Shown here: positions 26,009 to 35,247 of the stretch, piece by piece
Layout: the number at the start of each line of letters is the position of its first letter
Position numbering within the stretch: the stretch's first letter is position 1
Source: an uncultured Pirellula sp.
Lineage (GTDB): Bacteria > Planctomycetota > Planctomycetia > Pirellulales > Pirellulaceae
DNA: 64,000 bases
Assembly (NCBI GenBank): GCA_903892355.1
Contig: CAITIE010000153.1
Location: forward strand, 62,001 to 126,000
Direction of reading: 5' to 3'
Made by a program: the position numbers and the translations under genes
Notes under the pieces: model-generated
What the model was told of the DNA's origin: nothing
The model's database searches: none
Seen by the model: the letters and a program-made list of their open reading frames with translations, nothing else

Positions 26009-26620
26009 TTATCGCGACAAGAATTCGACCACGATGTTGGCGTTCACTGGCAGCGAAATGTCGCTAGCGCCAGGCTGGCCGAGCACCGTCGCTTTGAGGC
26101 CTTCGGTATCGAGAGACACCCAGTCGAGCGGAGCTGGTGCACCGTTCGCAATGATTCCTCGATAAAGATTCCGGATGGCTTCGTTGCTGCGAATTTCGAT
26201 CACGTCACCTGGGCGGAGCATGAACGAAGGGCTGGTCACTTTGACGCCGTTGACCTTGAAGTGGCCATGCACAACGCCTTGACGGGCTTGTGGACGAGTC
26301 TTCGCCAAACCGATTCGGCGAAGAACATTGTCGAGCCGACGTTCGCACATCAACAGCAGGGTCTGACCGGTGTTCCCCTTCTTGCGAACCGCGTCATCGA
26401 AGTAACGACGAAGCTGGCGTTCACCGAGGCCGTAGAAATACTTGATCTTTTGCTTTTCAGCGAGGGCGGTGCCATAGTTGCTCGAACGGCGGCTGCGTGG
26501 GTGCATCCCCGGAGGGCTCTCGCTTCGCTTTTCGTAAGCTCGTACGCAACCTGCACTTTCGTACAATAGGGCGCCCAAGCGTCGATTGATGCGGGCTTTT
26601 GGGCCGGTATACCGTGCCAT
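26009..26620 (-). CDS. rpsD: 30S ribosomal protein S4
   Basis: The 203-residue product matches S4: MARYTGPKARINRRLG, EKQKIKYFYGLGERQLRRYF, and the S4 RNA-binding domain CERRLDNVLRRIGLAKTRPQARQ...HGHFKVNG. The ATG at 26620 has GGAG about 10 nt upstream and gives the canonical MARY start; the frame is open to 26647. It stands alone here, as ribosomal genes often do outside the main operons in planctomycetes. Confidence 0.96.
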   Translation of the reverse strand: MARYTGPKARINRRLGALLYESAGCVRAYEKRSESPPGMHPRSRRSSNYGTALAEKQKIKYFYGLGERQLRRYFDDAVRKKGNTGQTLLLMCERRLDNVLRRIGLAKTRPQARQGVVHGHFKVNGVKVTSPSFMLRPGDVIEIRSNEAIRNLYRGIIANGAPAPLDWVSLDTEGLKATVLGQPGASDISLPVNANIVVEFLSR

Positions 26621-26784
26621 AAATAAATCGCTCCTAACGATCGCCATTTCCAGTCGGCGGTCCGCGCTACTCCGCGCAGGGCTGCTGGAAGGAATCTTTG
26701 AATAGAAGCGAAATTATGGGAAATCATCGACGCCCAACAACCCCAAAAAAACGCGGAAACCCAGCGTTTCCATAACTTTCCAGG

Positions 26785-27573
26785 CTAACTTGCCCCTTCC
26801 GACGGCAAAAACAGTTGGGGTGGATAGTCGACGCGGATCAAGCACAGGCCTCGAGCAGGTGCGGTTTTGCCCTCCGGATCCCGTTCCCGGGACTCGAGCA
26901 AACCCTCGATCCAACGGGTCGAAAACCGCCCGCTCCCAATCGCCACCAGCGCTCCGGTGATGTTCCTGACCATGTTGTAAAGAAAACCATTCGCCTCAAT
27001 TTCCAGCGTTAATTCCCATCCGCGAAGATGCTCGCGCTCAGCGATTTCCAGTGCCCGAACGGTACGCACCGAGGTCTTGCGCGTGGACCCCTGCGCCTCA
27101 AATGCCTTGAAATCATGAGTACCAATCAACCGTGCAGCCCCTTCCCGCATCGCTGCAATATCGAGATGCCGCGTGATCCACCAATGGTAAGGATGATGGA
27201 TCGGATCGGGCACACGCGACATTCGAATGGTATAGCGGTACCGCTTGCCAATCGCATTTCGAATCGGATCAAACCCGGCCACAACTCCTCGACTCTCCAG
27301 CACCACAACATCGCGAGGCAAATGCCGGTTGATCGCTTGAACCAACCGATCCGCGGGATGCGACCATACATCGGTCGCAAAAGAACAGACTTGGCCGGTG
27401 GCATGCACCCCTGAATCGGTTCGACCACTCCCTTGAACCTGAACCGAGTGCCCGATCACTTTGGAGACCGCATCGGAGAGGACTTGTTGAACGGCGAGCC
27501 CGTTAGGTTGTATTTGCCAACCTGCATACCGAGTCCCATCGTAAGCGACGGTAAGAGCAAAAGCAGATGCCAT
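26785..27573 (-). CDS. truA: tRNA pseudouridine(38-40) synthase
   Basis: The 262-residue cytoplasmic enzyme isomerises uridines in the tRNA anticodon arm. The catalytic aspartate is D53 in GRTDSGVHATGQ; YDGTRYAGWQ at the N-terminus and NGFLYNMVRNITGALVAIGSG near the C-terminus are typical. Length fits the family. Confidence 0.95.
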   Translation of the reverse strand: MASAFALTVAYDGTRYAGWQIQPNGLAVQQVLSDAVSKVIGHSVQVQGSGRTDSGVHATGQVCSFATDVWSHPADRLVQAINRHLPRDVVVLESRGVVAGFDPIRNAIGKRYRYTIRMSRVPDPIHHPYHWWITRHLDIAAMREGAARLIGTHDFKAFEAQGSTRKTSVRTVRALEIAEREHLRGWELTLEIEANGFLYNMVRNITGALVAIGSGRFSTRWIEGLLESRERDPEGKTAPARGLCLIRVDYPPQLFLPSEGAS

Positions 27574-27620
27574 CTCGTTCAGCCTTCAACCACCTGAGTG
27601 CGATCTAATTGCCTAACTTC

Positions 27621-27693
27621 ATGCCAAACATCGCGAATCACCGATGTGCCATACATCGCGAATCACCGATGTGCCAAATATCGCGAATCACCG
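27621..27693 (+). repeat. Tandem repeat of about 25 bp, three copies, downstream of the DUF721 gene
   Basis: The shared core ATCGCGAATCACCG recurs in three adjacent units: 27621-27643 (23 bp), 27644-27668 and 27669-27693 (25 bp each). The array fills the gap between truA and the DUF721-like gene, and its last bases overlap that gene's stop codon (27688-27690). Confidence 0.93.
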
Positions 27694-28062
27694 ATGGCCA
27701 TCGCAACGAAACTTCAAAGAACGAATCGAAAAATCGGGCAATGACCTCTGGATTGACTTGAGCAATTGCGGTTTCATGAACTCCAATTCGGTCAATACGA
27801 TCTTGCTCGACGTAAAAACTTGCAATGCCCCCCGCTCCACCTTGCCCACCCGGGTTTGCGGCGCCAAATGTGGCCCGACAGCTTGTTCCCATGCCTGGCC
27901 GAGCAACTCCCTCGATTGGATCGCAGCGTACCCCTTCTGCTCGATAACGCGGTTGAGTACCGTCGAAATCTTCGATGCATTGATCCTGGTTCCGCGAGGC
28001 TTCGGGATCTGACTCAGATAATAGGCTTCATCGTCCTGGTTCATGCCTCCGATTGTAGGCAT
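27688..28062 (-). CDS. DUF721/DciA-like protein
   Basis: The 124-residue product looks like a DUF721 (DciA N-terminal-like) protein: an amphipathic helix region LNRVIEQKGYAAIQSRELLGQAWEQAVGP, then LQVFTSSKIVLTELEFMKPQLLKSI. DciA members load the replicative helicase in bacteria that lack DnaC, but short DUF721 proteins vary and the match is moderate. The start is either ATG 28062 (GGGAG 4 nt upstream) or ATG 28044 (GGAGG too close). Confidence 0.65.
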   Translation of the reverse strand: MPTIGGMNQDDEAYYLSQIPKPRGTRINASKISTVLNRVIEQKGYAAIQSRELLGQAWEQAVGPHLAPQTRVGKVERGALQVFTSSKIVLTELEFMKPQLLKSIQRSLPDFSIRSLKFRCDGHR

Positions 28063-28134
28063 CCAACTCCCGATTGCCGAGCGAAAAGAACCCGATTTTT
28101 TTCGGATGCCATTTTCATATCGAAATTGCGATCC

Positions 28135-29550
28135 CTAGCCCGCGATTGGACTCCTCTTGGATCGGCCACTGGAAACCAAATAGACAGCAAATCCGCTCGC
28201 AAATGTCCCTAGGCAGAACCAGAATTGCAGCGGCTTCACAAACCAAGCAGCGACCAGAAGCAACAACGCACCAGCGATGTAAACCGCCAAGGCCGCATGT
28301 TCCCACCATGCGATCTGCCTCCGATAGCTCATGGCTTGATAGGCAATCCACAAGGTACTCGTGGCCAAAGCGCCGCAAACGGTCAACGTGATACCCAAGT
28401 AACTAATCATATCGAGAATGTTGGCCAACCATACCAGCGCGATACTCAATGCCGCTTGGATCCCGATCGCCGCTCTCGGCACATCGTTTTGGAATCCCAA
28501 CCAAGATGGCAACCAACCATCAGCGGCCATCTGCGCGTAGACTCGAGGCCCTGTCGCTAGCATTGCCAAGACACTCGTTGCCGACGAGAGCGCAATGGTA
28601 ATGCGCATCACCCATTTCAACCTAGTACCTCCGACGTCATACGCGACGTCCGAAACAAAGTAATCGCCTCCCGCCAAGATCGCTTCACGCGTGTCGCACG
28701 CAAGGAACAAATAGTTAAGCCCCAAGTAGATTGCCGTGACTAGCAGACAGGCGATGATCATGGACCGGGGTACCAGCATATTGTTGCTGTTTGGTTTATT
28801 GCTGAGTCCCCCCCCGATTTGCTCGCCATCGATCTCGCCATCGATCTCACCGGCGATATAGATGCTCGCGTTAAACCCTGTGTACGACAACGAGATGAAA
28901 AAGAGTTGGACGAGTATAGTCATCCAGATCGCGCCATGATCCAGTTTGGCCAAATACTCGAGCGAGAAGAGTGACTCGTTGAGTGCGGGGACAAACGGAA
29001 CACTCGGGTCACTGGTCGATGGATGCTGCAGGAACCAAATGCATGCAAACGCAAAAAATAAGAAACCAATGAACTTGAGGAGAACAATGCCGTTGTTCAC
29101 CCACGAACCGGTCTTCAAATGGATCCAATGAAACAGAGCACCTGCCAGGATCAACCCAGTGGCTATCCATCGCGTGGTATCGTTGGCTGTTCTGCTTTCA
29201 CTCATGTAATTCCCAAACACCAACGCTGCGGTCGCAATAGGAGCGGTGAATCCGGCGATGAGTGAAATCCAACCGGCCATGAAGCCGACCGACGGATGGA
29301 CGAACCTGGACAAGAACGCATACTCACCTCCAGACATGGGTATACGTTTTGCGAGCGCCGCGTAAGCGATCGCGCCGCAAATCGCATGGACGCCCCCGAG
29401 CGCCCAAGCCAGGAGCACGAGTCTGGCATCCCCCAATGCTCCGAGCGCGTAGGTACTCGAGATGTAAACCCCCGATCCAATCATGTTTCCAATGACCAAA
29501 CAGACCAGCGAGACAAGCCCGATGGATCTCGTGCGCGATGTGGAACTCAC
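28135..29550 (-). CDS. Amino acid permease (APC superfamily)
   Basis: The 471-residue membrane protein has about 12 hydrophobic segments. The APC signature is at the N-terminus: GLVSLVCLVIGNMIGSGVYISS, where the GSG loop helps bind substrate, followed by RIPMSGGEYAFLSRFVHPSVGFMAGW. The substrate cannot be named. It starts with GTG at 29550 and overlaps the fmt stop as GTGA, so the two are translationally coupled. A 12-bp repeat encodes acidic GEID units in a loop. Confidence 0.88.
   Translation of the reverse strand: MSSTSRTRSIGLVSLVCLVIGNMIGSGVYISSTYALGALGDARLVLLAWALGGVHAICGAIAYAALAKRIPMSGGEYAFLSRFVHPSVGFMAGWISLIAGFTAPIATAALVFGNYMSESRTANDTTRWIATGLILAGALFHWIHLKTGSWVNNGIVLLKFIGFLFFAFACIWFLQHPSTSDPSVPFVPALNESLFSLEYLAKLDHGAIWMTILVQLFFISLSYTGFNASIYIAGEIDGEIDGEQIGGGLSNKPNSNNMLVPRSMIIACLLVTAIYLGLNYLFLACDTREAILAGGDYFVSDVAYDVGGTRLKWVMRITIALSSATSVLAMLATGPRVYAQMAADGWLPSWLGFQNDVPRAAIGIQAALSIALVWLANILDMISYLGITLTVCGALATSTLWIAYQAMSYRRQIAWWEHAALAVYIAGALLLLVAAWFVKPLQFWFCLGTFASGFAVYLVSSGRSKRSPIAG
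28822..28857 (-). repeat. 12-bp tandem repeat in the amino acid permease gene
   Basis: CTCGCCATCGAT occurs twice (28822-28833, 28834-28845) and is followed by CTCACCGGCGAT (28846-28857). In frame on the minus strand it gives GEID-GEID-GEQ in a cytoplasmic or periplasmic loop. Confidence 0.92.
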
Positions 29551-30689
29551 TGGGTCATGCTCCGTTCTGAACTGATCTCTGAATGGGTGCCGCTCTGAAT
29601 GGGTGCCGCGGGTGCCAAACCGATCATTCGCTCGAGCAACGGATGGGATACATCTGGCGTTTCCAAACGAAGCGAAGCGTGCCGGCCATACCCACGCAGG
29701 AACTCATCCGCCGTCATCGCTTTTTTTCCCGCGAGCTGCAGATTTTCAATGCTCAGATATCCATCGATGGTTGCGACGGCGAGCACACACCCCAAGGTTG
29801 CCGAACTGGTACCTTCCACGGTAGATGCACTGGCTGTATATGCACGAAACGCTTCGATCGCTTTGCCGTACAGCAACATGCCTGGATCGATCGACTGGGG
29901 ATGTACCGAGGGTGTTGCGGTGGGGATTGGTCGTGCGCGATGGATGATCAATCGCATCGACTTTCCATCGGGTAAAAGAAGATTGGTAAAGACTCCAGGC
30001 CAGGGTTGAAGGCCTCGTATTTGCCGATCGATCCATTTAACTGGATAACGGCAATTCAATTGCCCATCGGCTTTCTTCAACCGAGGAGCTTTGGTCGCGT
30101 ACGCTGGATCCTGCGGCAGACTGGGAGGGGAATCATTCTCGACCAACATTGCGATCGCATCGAGGGTGGGAGCTACCCCGAGTTGGCTCAGTCGCAGCTC
30201 CAATTGCCCGGCATCCTCATATTCGCCGATCGGGGTGTGCGCGCGGACCAAAACCGGACCCGCATCCAGATACGGTGTCATATGGATCACAGAAACTCCT
30301 GCATGCGAGTCTCCCGAAAGGATCGACCACTGGACAGGAGCTGCACCACGGTGACGCGGCAGGAGAGAACCATGCAAATTGATTCCTCCGAGCCTTGCCG
30401 TCCCGAGGGCTTCCTTCGACAGGATCTGACCATAATCGCAGACGACAAATAGATCGGCTCGCAGTCCCTTGAGCCACGCGACTGTATCTACGGCATTGAT
30501 CGAGTCCGGAGTCGTGATCGAAAAACCGTTCGCCTTAGCCCACACCACCACCGGGCTCTCCGGTGGTGCTTTACCCGCCGACGGAACTGCAGGACGAGCT
30601 ACGACTCCCAAAATTTCGTGTCCGGCGCTCGCGATTTTTTCGAAGGAGGGAACAGCGAAGGGGCCCGTTCCCATGAGAACTATTTTCAT
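29547..30689 (-). CDS. fmt: Methionyl-tRNA formyltransferase
   Basis: The 380-residue product formylates initiator Met-tRNA using 10-formyltetrahydrofolate. MKIVLMGTGPFAVPSFEKI and the catalytic HGSLLPRHRGAAPVQWSI are diagnostic, and the C-terminal tRNA-binding domain ends near LQLAGKKAMTADEFLRGYG. It is about 65 residues longer than usual because of a Ser/Thr/Ala-rich insertion in the C-terminal domain and a tail of about 45 residues. A 16-bp duplication in the tail makes the same DNA read in two frames. ATG 30689 was chosen; the open frame runs to 30749 into tilS. Confidence 0.94.
   Translation of the reverse strand: MKIVLMGTGPFAVPSFEKIASAGHEILGVVARPAVPSAGKAPPESPVVVWAKANGFSITTPDSINAVDTVAWLKGLRADLFVVCDYGQILSKEALGTARLGGINLHGSLLPRHRGAAPVQWSILSGDSHAGVSVIHMTPYLDAGPVLVRAHTPIGEYEDAGQLELRLSQLGVAPTLDAIAMLVENDSPPSLPQDPAYATKAPRLKKADGQLNCRYPVKWIDRQIRGLQPWPGVFTNLLLPDGKSMRLIIHRARPIPTATPSVHPQSIDPGMLLYGKAIEAFRAYTASASTVEGTSSATLGCVLAVATIDGYLSIENLQLAGKKAMTADEFLRGYGRHASLRLETPDVSHPLLERMIGLAPAAPIQSGTHSEISSERSMTQ
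29577..29608 (-). repeat. 16-bp tandem duplication in the fmt tail
   Basis: CTCTGAATGGGTGCCG is present twice (29577-29592, 29593-29608). As 16 is not a multiple of three, the copies are read as APIQS and GTHSE, so the duplication created a new C-terminal frame for Fmt. Confidence 0.95.
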
Positions 30690-30735
30690 GATGCGATTTG
30701 GGTGATTGGTCGTCACCGATCCAGCGGTGAATGGT

Positions 30736-31809
30736 TTATTTCGATTCATGGTACGGTGCTTGCCAACGCATCCGCCCGCGACGAATTGTAACCTGGATGT
30801 TCCCGGGCAGTTGCAATCGCTGAGGATGTTTCGAGGCTGCAGCGCGATCGATCAATTTACGGATGCGATTCCAGTGGGACAGGCTCATCTCGCGAAGTGG
30901 CCATCCCCAATCATGCCACAGCCGCACGAATCCCTCGCGAACGACGGGCCACGGAGTATCCATGCATGCATGGAGATCGAACTCGTACACGACAATGCTA
31001 TCAGGGCTACCAACGCTTGAAGTGATATCGAGATTGGTGATATCGAGATTATTGAGCCACGCGCTCGCCAACGATTCGATTACCATGTGCTCTTCGCGGA
31101 TCAGCTGAGATGCGTTCCAAAGTCGCCGATCTAGCCCCTCGGTATGGGCATATTGGCGGAGCCAAGGGAGCAATTCATTGCGTATACGATTGCGTGTGTA
31201 ATTGCTGGTATCGTTCGATGAGTCGTTTCGAAACAAGAGCCCGTGTTCGCGCAGATAGTCGATGATCTCTCGGCGATTGACACCGAGCAACGGTCGCACC
31301 AATTGAAGCGAAGGGGTTAGGCGTCGCGTCGGAGCCATCGCGGCAAGCCCGGCCGGGCCAGAGCCTCGGAGCAAATGATGCAAGAACGTTTCGACGCAAT
31401 CGTCCGCATGATGCCCGGTCGCGATCCATGACGCTCCAAACTTCGTCGCGGATTGCTTGAGGAACCGATGCCTCAACTCACGCAAGCATGCTTCGCTCAA
31501 ACGTGGCGCACCTGCGTCTTGGTCGTCTTTGGGAGAGGCGACTTCGATTTCCCTGGTGTCGGTCACAAAGGGCAGTCCCTTGGCAACCGCCAACTCGCGA
31601 ACAAAGTCCATATCACCATCGCTTTCAGCGCCTCGGACGGCGTGATTGAAATGGGCGACGATGACGCGGGTTTTGTCCGAGGCGAGTTCGAGGATCCCAT
31701 GGAGCAACGCTACGCTATCAGCGCCACCGCTGACCGCCACCAACACCGTGGTATCATGCCACATCGATTCAGGCCAATAACTGCGGATGGATTCGGTCAG
31801 TAGTGGCAT
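30736..31809 (-). CDS. tilS: tRNA(Ile)-lysidine synthase
   Basis: The 357-residue enzyme converts C34 of the CAU anticodon of tRNA-Ile to lysidine. The PP-loop SGGADS (residues 27-32) binds ATP, and HFNHAVRG, GHHADDCVETFLHHLLRGSG and RPLLGVNRREI are family landmarks. It is upstream of fmt on the same strand with a 46-bp gap, so tilS-fmt-permease is a likely operon. A 15-bp duplication gives NLDIT-NLDIT. Confidence 0.94.
   Translation of the reverse strand: MPLLTESIRSYWPESMWHDTTVLVAVSGGADSVALLHGILELASDKTRVIVAHFNHAVRGAESDGDMDFVRELAVAKGLPFVTDTREIEVASPKDDQDAGAPRLSEACLRELRHRFLKQSATKFGASWIATGHHADDCVETFLHHLLRGSGPAGLAAMAPTRRLTPSLQLVRPLLGVNRREIIDYLREHGLLFRNDSSNDTSNYTRNRIRNELLPWLRQYAHTEGLDRRLWNASQLIREEHMVIESLASAWLNNLDITNLDITSSVGSPDSIVVYEFDLHACMDTPWPVVREGFVRLWHDWGWPLREMSLSHWNRIRKLIDRAAASKHPQRLQLPGNIQVTIRRGRMRWQAPYHESK
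31024..31053 (-). repeat. 15-bp tandem duplication in tilS
   Basis: GATATCGAGATTGGT (31024-31038) and GATATCGAGATTATT (31039-31053) are adjacent. In frame they encode NLDIT-NLDIT in the C-terminal half. Confidence 0.9.
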
Positions 31810-31886
31810 GTTGCACTCGTAACATGAAGCGTTGGCACAGCGACCGCGAATCGCCCAAGCGATCCTGAACCCTCCAACGAGTACGG

Positions 31887-34706
31887 TTACTTGTCGTTTC
31901 CGGGCTTGTCTTTGTCAGGTTTCTCGGGGTTAGGTTTCTCGGGGTTAGGATTTAGTGCCGTTGATTTTCCAAAATCTCCCGCTGTCGCGATCACTAAATT
32001 ATCGGGTGACATGTATTCCGCGATCGCTTCGTTGACAGCTTCGACGGTGAGTTCTGCAATCTGCGCTTCGAGCCGCTCGTAGTATTGCATATCGCGGCCA
32101 GCGAAAAGATTGTTAGCGAGAATAGCCGCAAGTATCGCATCCCGAGAACGGCTTAATTGCTGTCTCTGTAAGAAGCCTTGCACGCTGTCTTTCAGTTCTT
32201 TTTCCGTCACACCGTCCTTGACTAGTTTACGAATCTCTTCATCGATGGCTTGGACGACTTTTGCAAGGTTGGCGGGGTTTGCGTTCGCGGAAATTGAGAG
32301 GACTGCAAATTCATCGATTGGATTGGCTCGTAAGCCGCTCGCGACGCTGTAGGAAAGGCCCTCTTTCTGACGGACCCGATCTCCAAGTCGTGACGATAAC
32401 CCACCTGCTCCCAAGACATAATTACCCATCAGCAGTGCTGCGTAATTAGGATCATCGTCTCGAAGCGGATACTGTTGCCCCGCGAAGTAGACGGAATTCG
32501 ATTTATCGGGCGTTTCGATCGACTTCATTGGGACTTTAACGTCCGTGGACGGGGTAACTGCAACACGCTGGTAGGGAATCTTGGACTTCCAATTGGTGAG
32601 GATCGCTGAAAGCTTGCTTTCGACCTCGGTTGCTTCAAAGTCGCCGACGAGGGACACCTCTCCCTCGCTGCCCGAGAGAAACTTGGCATGGATCTCCTTG
32701 ACGTCATCGAGCTTGAGGGCTTTGGTGTCTTCGAGTTCTTCGGCGACCGTTGGAACGTATCGGATATCTCCTCGGTCATACGGATTCAGCGTTCGCGTCA
32801 CGGCGAGGATCGCGAGTACCTCTGGCTCTTGGGCTTGGGTCTCCAATTCCGCAATCGACTGCTCGCGCAAAAGTTCGAACTCACGTTCCTCGAATCCCGG
32901 TTGGCGAAGTATTTCTTCGATCACATCGAGGACTTCCAACAACGTGTCTCGTTTAGTTTCCAAGCTGATATTGAGCTGCTGTTGGCCAGAGGAAACGCCG
33001 ACGCTCGCGTTCAATTCATCGAGTCGGTCATTCAATTCCTGCAGGGACTTCGTTGCGGTACCTCGTCGGAGCAGAGCACCGAGCATATCCACCGCAGCGG
33101 ACTTTCCATGGAGGGATGCTTCGTCTCCAAATCGAAGATTGAGACTCATCGTTACCGTACCGCCTCGCGTTTTCTTGGGAAGCATCGCAAACAGAAGTCC
33201 AGACTTGAGCTTTCCTCGCACGGTACGAGATTCCACGTTCTTCGGACTCGGGTCGAACTGCTCGCCGTCGCTCGCGGCTTCTCGGCCGGTGTAGCCAGCA
33301 ACCAATTCTTCGACCTTGGGACGCTCGGGAATCTCGATCCGCTGGGAAGCGGATGTCGGAATAAAGAGACCTACGGTGCGGTTATTGCGAACCAAGTATT
33401 TTTGAGCGACTCGCTGTACATCCGCTGCTGTTGTTTTCTCAAGGGCATCCCGGAACAGGAAATACAAACGCCAATCCCCTTGCGCGGCCCAATCGCTCAA
33501 CCCGATCGCCAAGCTTTGCGTTTTCGCCGCCATCATCTCACGTTGGTTGAGGAGTTGTCGTTTCGCCCGCTCCACTTCCGCATCGGTGATCGGATCTTCC
33601 GCGAGCCCTTCGAGAGTGGCGATCATGGTTTCCCGAGCTTCTTCAAGTGATTTTTCTTTGGGTACCTGCGCTAGAATCGTAAGTGCACCTGGATCATGCA
33701 AGGTAGGAGCGTCTGGTGCGACAAACGTCGCTTGCTTCGATTCCAGCAACGACTTGTACAATCGCCCGCTAGGGTCATCGGTCAGGATAGCTGCGAGAAT
33801 TTCAATGGCCGGGAAGGATGGGTCGGAACCCGCGGGGATATGGTACATGACCCCGACATACTGCGTCTCCCCAACGCGGCGAACGGTAGTGATACGGTCA
33901 CCATCTTGCGGTGGTTCTACCGTATACGTTTTTGGCAGTGGTTGGCTGGGTCGGTTGAGAATTCCAAAGTACTTTTGCACGTGCTCAAGAGCTTTTGTCT
34001 CATCGAAGTTACCAGCAATAATGACCATCGCATTGTCAGGACGATAGTACTTGCGATAAAACGCACGCAGTACGTCTACCGGAACGCGTTCGATATCGCT
34101 TCGATTACCGATCGTCGACTTGCCATAATTGTGCCACTGAAAGCACGCTGAAAACATGCGTTGCTGCAAAACAACAACAGGATTGTTTTCGTTCCGTTCA
34201 AACTCGCTTCGCACGACGGAAAACTCCGATTGGAGATCCTCGCCTCGGATCTTGCTGTTCACCAATCGGTCCGCCTCAAGCCGGATAGCGAACTCAAGAT
34301 TCTCATCGGATGCCGGAAGCGTTTCGTAGTAATTCGTGCGATCCAACCAAGTCGTACCGTTGAACTCAGCGCCCCGGTCCTTGAGTTGCTTCGGAATATC
34401 CGGATGTAGTTCTGTTCCTTTGAACAGCATGTGCTCGAGCAGGTGAGCCATCCCCCCCTCGCCGTACCCTTCATGCCGCGACCCCACAAAGACCGTGCAA
34501 TTCACGGTGACCTTGGGTTGACTACGGTCCTGAAAAAGTAAAACCTTAAGTCCATTTTCGAGCGCGTACTCGGTAATTCCTTCGACCTTGGTGATCTTGG
34601 TGGGCATCTTGCTATCCGCGAAGGAACTCGTTTTTGACAAAATCGCAAAGCAACAAACGCCCCAAAGGAAAAATAGAATTCCAGGTTTGAAGCGAGATAG
34701 GATCAT
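31887..34706 (-). CDS. M16 family zinc protease, two-domain, exported
   Basis: This 939-residue protein has a signal peptide (GILFFLWGVCCFAILS) and an inverted zinc motif HLLEH at 88-92, with the distal Glu expected in the NNPVVVLQQR region. The second half repeats the M16 fold (PVRGKLKSGLLFAMLPKKTRGG) without HxxEH, as in single-chain M16 enzymes in which one half is structural. It probably degrades peptides in the periplasm. The C-terminus is a charged tail (NPEKP)2 DKDKPGNDK, created partly by a 15-bp duplication. Confidence 0.92.
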   Translation of the reverse strand: MILSRFKPGILFFLWGVCCFAILSKTSSFADSKMPTKITKVEGITEYALENGLKVLLFQDRSQPKVTVNCTVFVGSRHEGYGEGGMAHLLEHMLFKGTELHPDIPKQLKDRGAEFNGTTWLDRTNYYETLPASDENLEFAIRLEADRLVNSKIRGEDLQSEFSVVRSEFERNENNPVVVLQQRMFSACFQWHNYGKSTIGNRSDIERVPVDVLRAFYRKYYRPDNAMVIIAGNFDETKALEHVQKYFGILNRPSQPLPKTYTVEPPQDGDRITTVRRVGETQYVGVMYHIPAGSDPSFPAIEILAAILTDDPSGRLYKSLLESKQATFVAPDAPTLHDPGALTILAQVPKEKSLEEARETMIATLEGLAEDPITDAEVERAKRQLLNQREMMAAKTQSLAIGLSDWAAQGDWRLYFLFRDALEKTTAADVQRVAQKYLVRNNRTVGLFIPTSASQRIEIPERPKVEELVAGYTGREAASDGEQFDPSPKNVESRTVRGKLKSGLLFAMLPKKTRGGTVTMSLNLRFGDEASLHGKSAAVDMLGALLRRGTATKSLQELNDRLDELNASVGVSSGQQQLNISLETKRDTLLEVLDVIEEILRQPGFEEREFELLREQSIAELETQAQEPEVLAILAVTRTLNPYDRGDIRYVPTVAEELEDTKALKLDDVKEIHAKFLSGSEGEVSLVGDFEATEVESKLSAILTNWKSKIPYQRVAVTPSTDVKVPMKSIETPDKSNSVYFAGQQYPLRDDDPNYAALLMGNYVLGAGGLSSRLGDRVRQKEGLSYSVASGLRANPIDEFAVLSISANANPANLAKVVQAIDEEIRKLVKDGVTEKELKDSVQGFLQRQQLSRSRDAILAAILANNLFAGRDMQYYERLEAQIAELTVEAVNEAIAEYMSPDNLVIATAGDFGKSTALNPNPEKPNPEKPDKDKPGNDK
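31917..31946 (-). repeat. 15-bp tandem duplication at the M16 protease C-terminus
   Basis: AGGTTTCTCGGGGTT occurs twice in tandem (31917-31931, 31932-31946), in frame, encoding NPEKP-NPEKP. Confidence 0.95.
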
Positions 34707-34866
34707 GAGACGAATCTCTAGCGAGTACCAACTAGAGTTGTTTTGTGAGAGAATGAGGAATCAGTAACGACAAAGCCGTCTCGATCGAAAGAATTTAGAC
34801 TGCAAATTGTAAACCAAATTCTGATTTTGCGCCCACGGGAACGCGTTTTTTCAACAGGGAATCGAG

Positions 34867-35175
34867 ATGGCTTGGCAGGAAGTTTTAACGTCCGAGGAAT
34901 TGGTGGAGGGCCAGGGGGTCGAAGTCCTGCATGAGGGAACTGTTATTGCTGTTTTTCGGCACCAAGGCTTGCTCTATGCCGTCGACGGGGTTTGCATGCA
35001 CCAAGGTGGACCGCTTGCCCGAGGAAAACTGTCCGGAGGTACGGTTGTTTGTCCATGGCATGGGTGGATGTATGAACTGTCTACTGGAAAGAATGCTGTC
35101 ACCTGTCAAAAAATGCTGAACACTTTCCTGGTCCGAGAAAGGGACGGGAAAATTGAGATTGACGCGAGTTCGTAG
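34867..35175 (+). CDS. Rieske [2Fe-2S] ferredoxin-like protein
   Basis: The 102-residue soluble protein has the cluster ligands C43/H45 (CMHQGG) and C62/H65 (CPWHGW), with no membrane segment. It resembles the small ferredoxin subunits of dioxygenases or NirD-like proteins, but no oxygenase is adjacent. The first codon is ATG 34867, after a short AGGGA sequence. It lies 72 bp before the L,D-transpeptidase gene on the same strand. Confidence 0.92.
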   Translation: MAWQEVLTSEELVEGQGVEVLHEGTVIAVFRHQGLLYAVDGVCMHQGGPLARGKLSGGTVVCPWHGWMYELSTGKNAVTCQKMLNTFLVRERDGKIEIDASS

Positions 35176-35247
35176 GGTTTCCTAGCATCCCGCATGGAAG
35201 GTGGCTTTCGCCTCGATTGAAGGATTTCCACGGTCAGGAGGACCGCA

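Noticed and set aside
25595-26569. Plus-strand open frame of 324 codons across lpd and rpsD
   Set aside because: It is antisense to two certain genes, with no domain and no start context.
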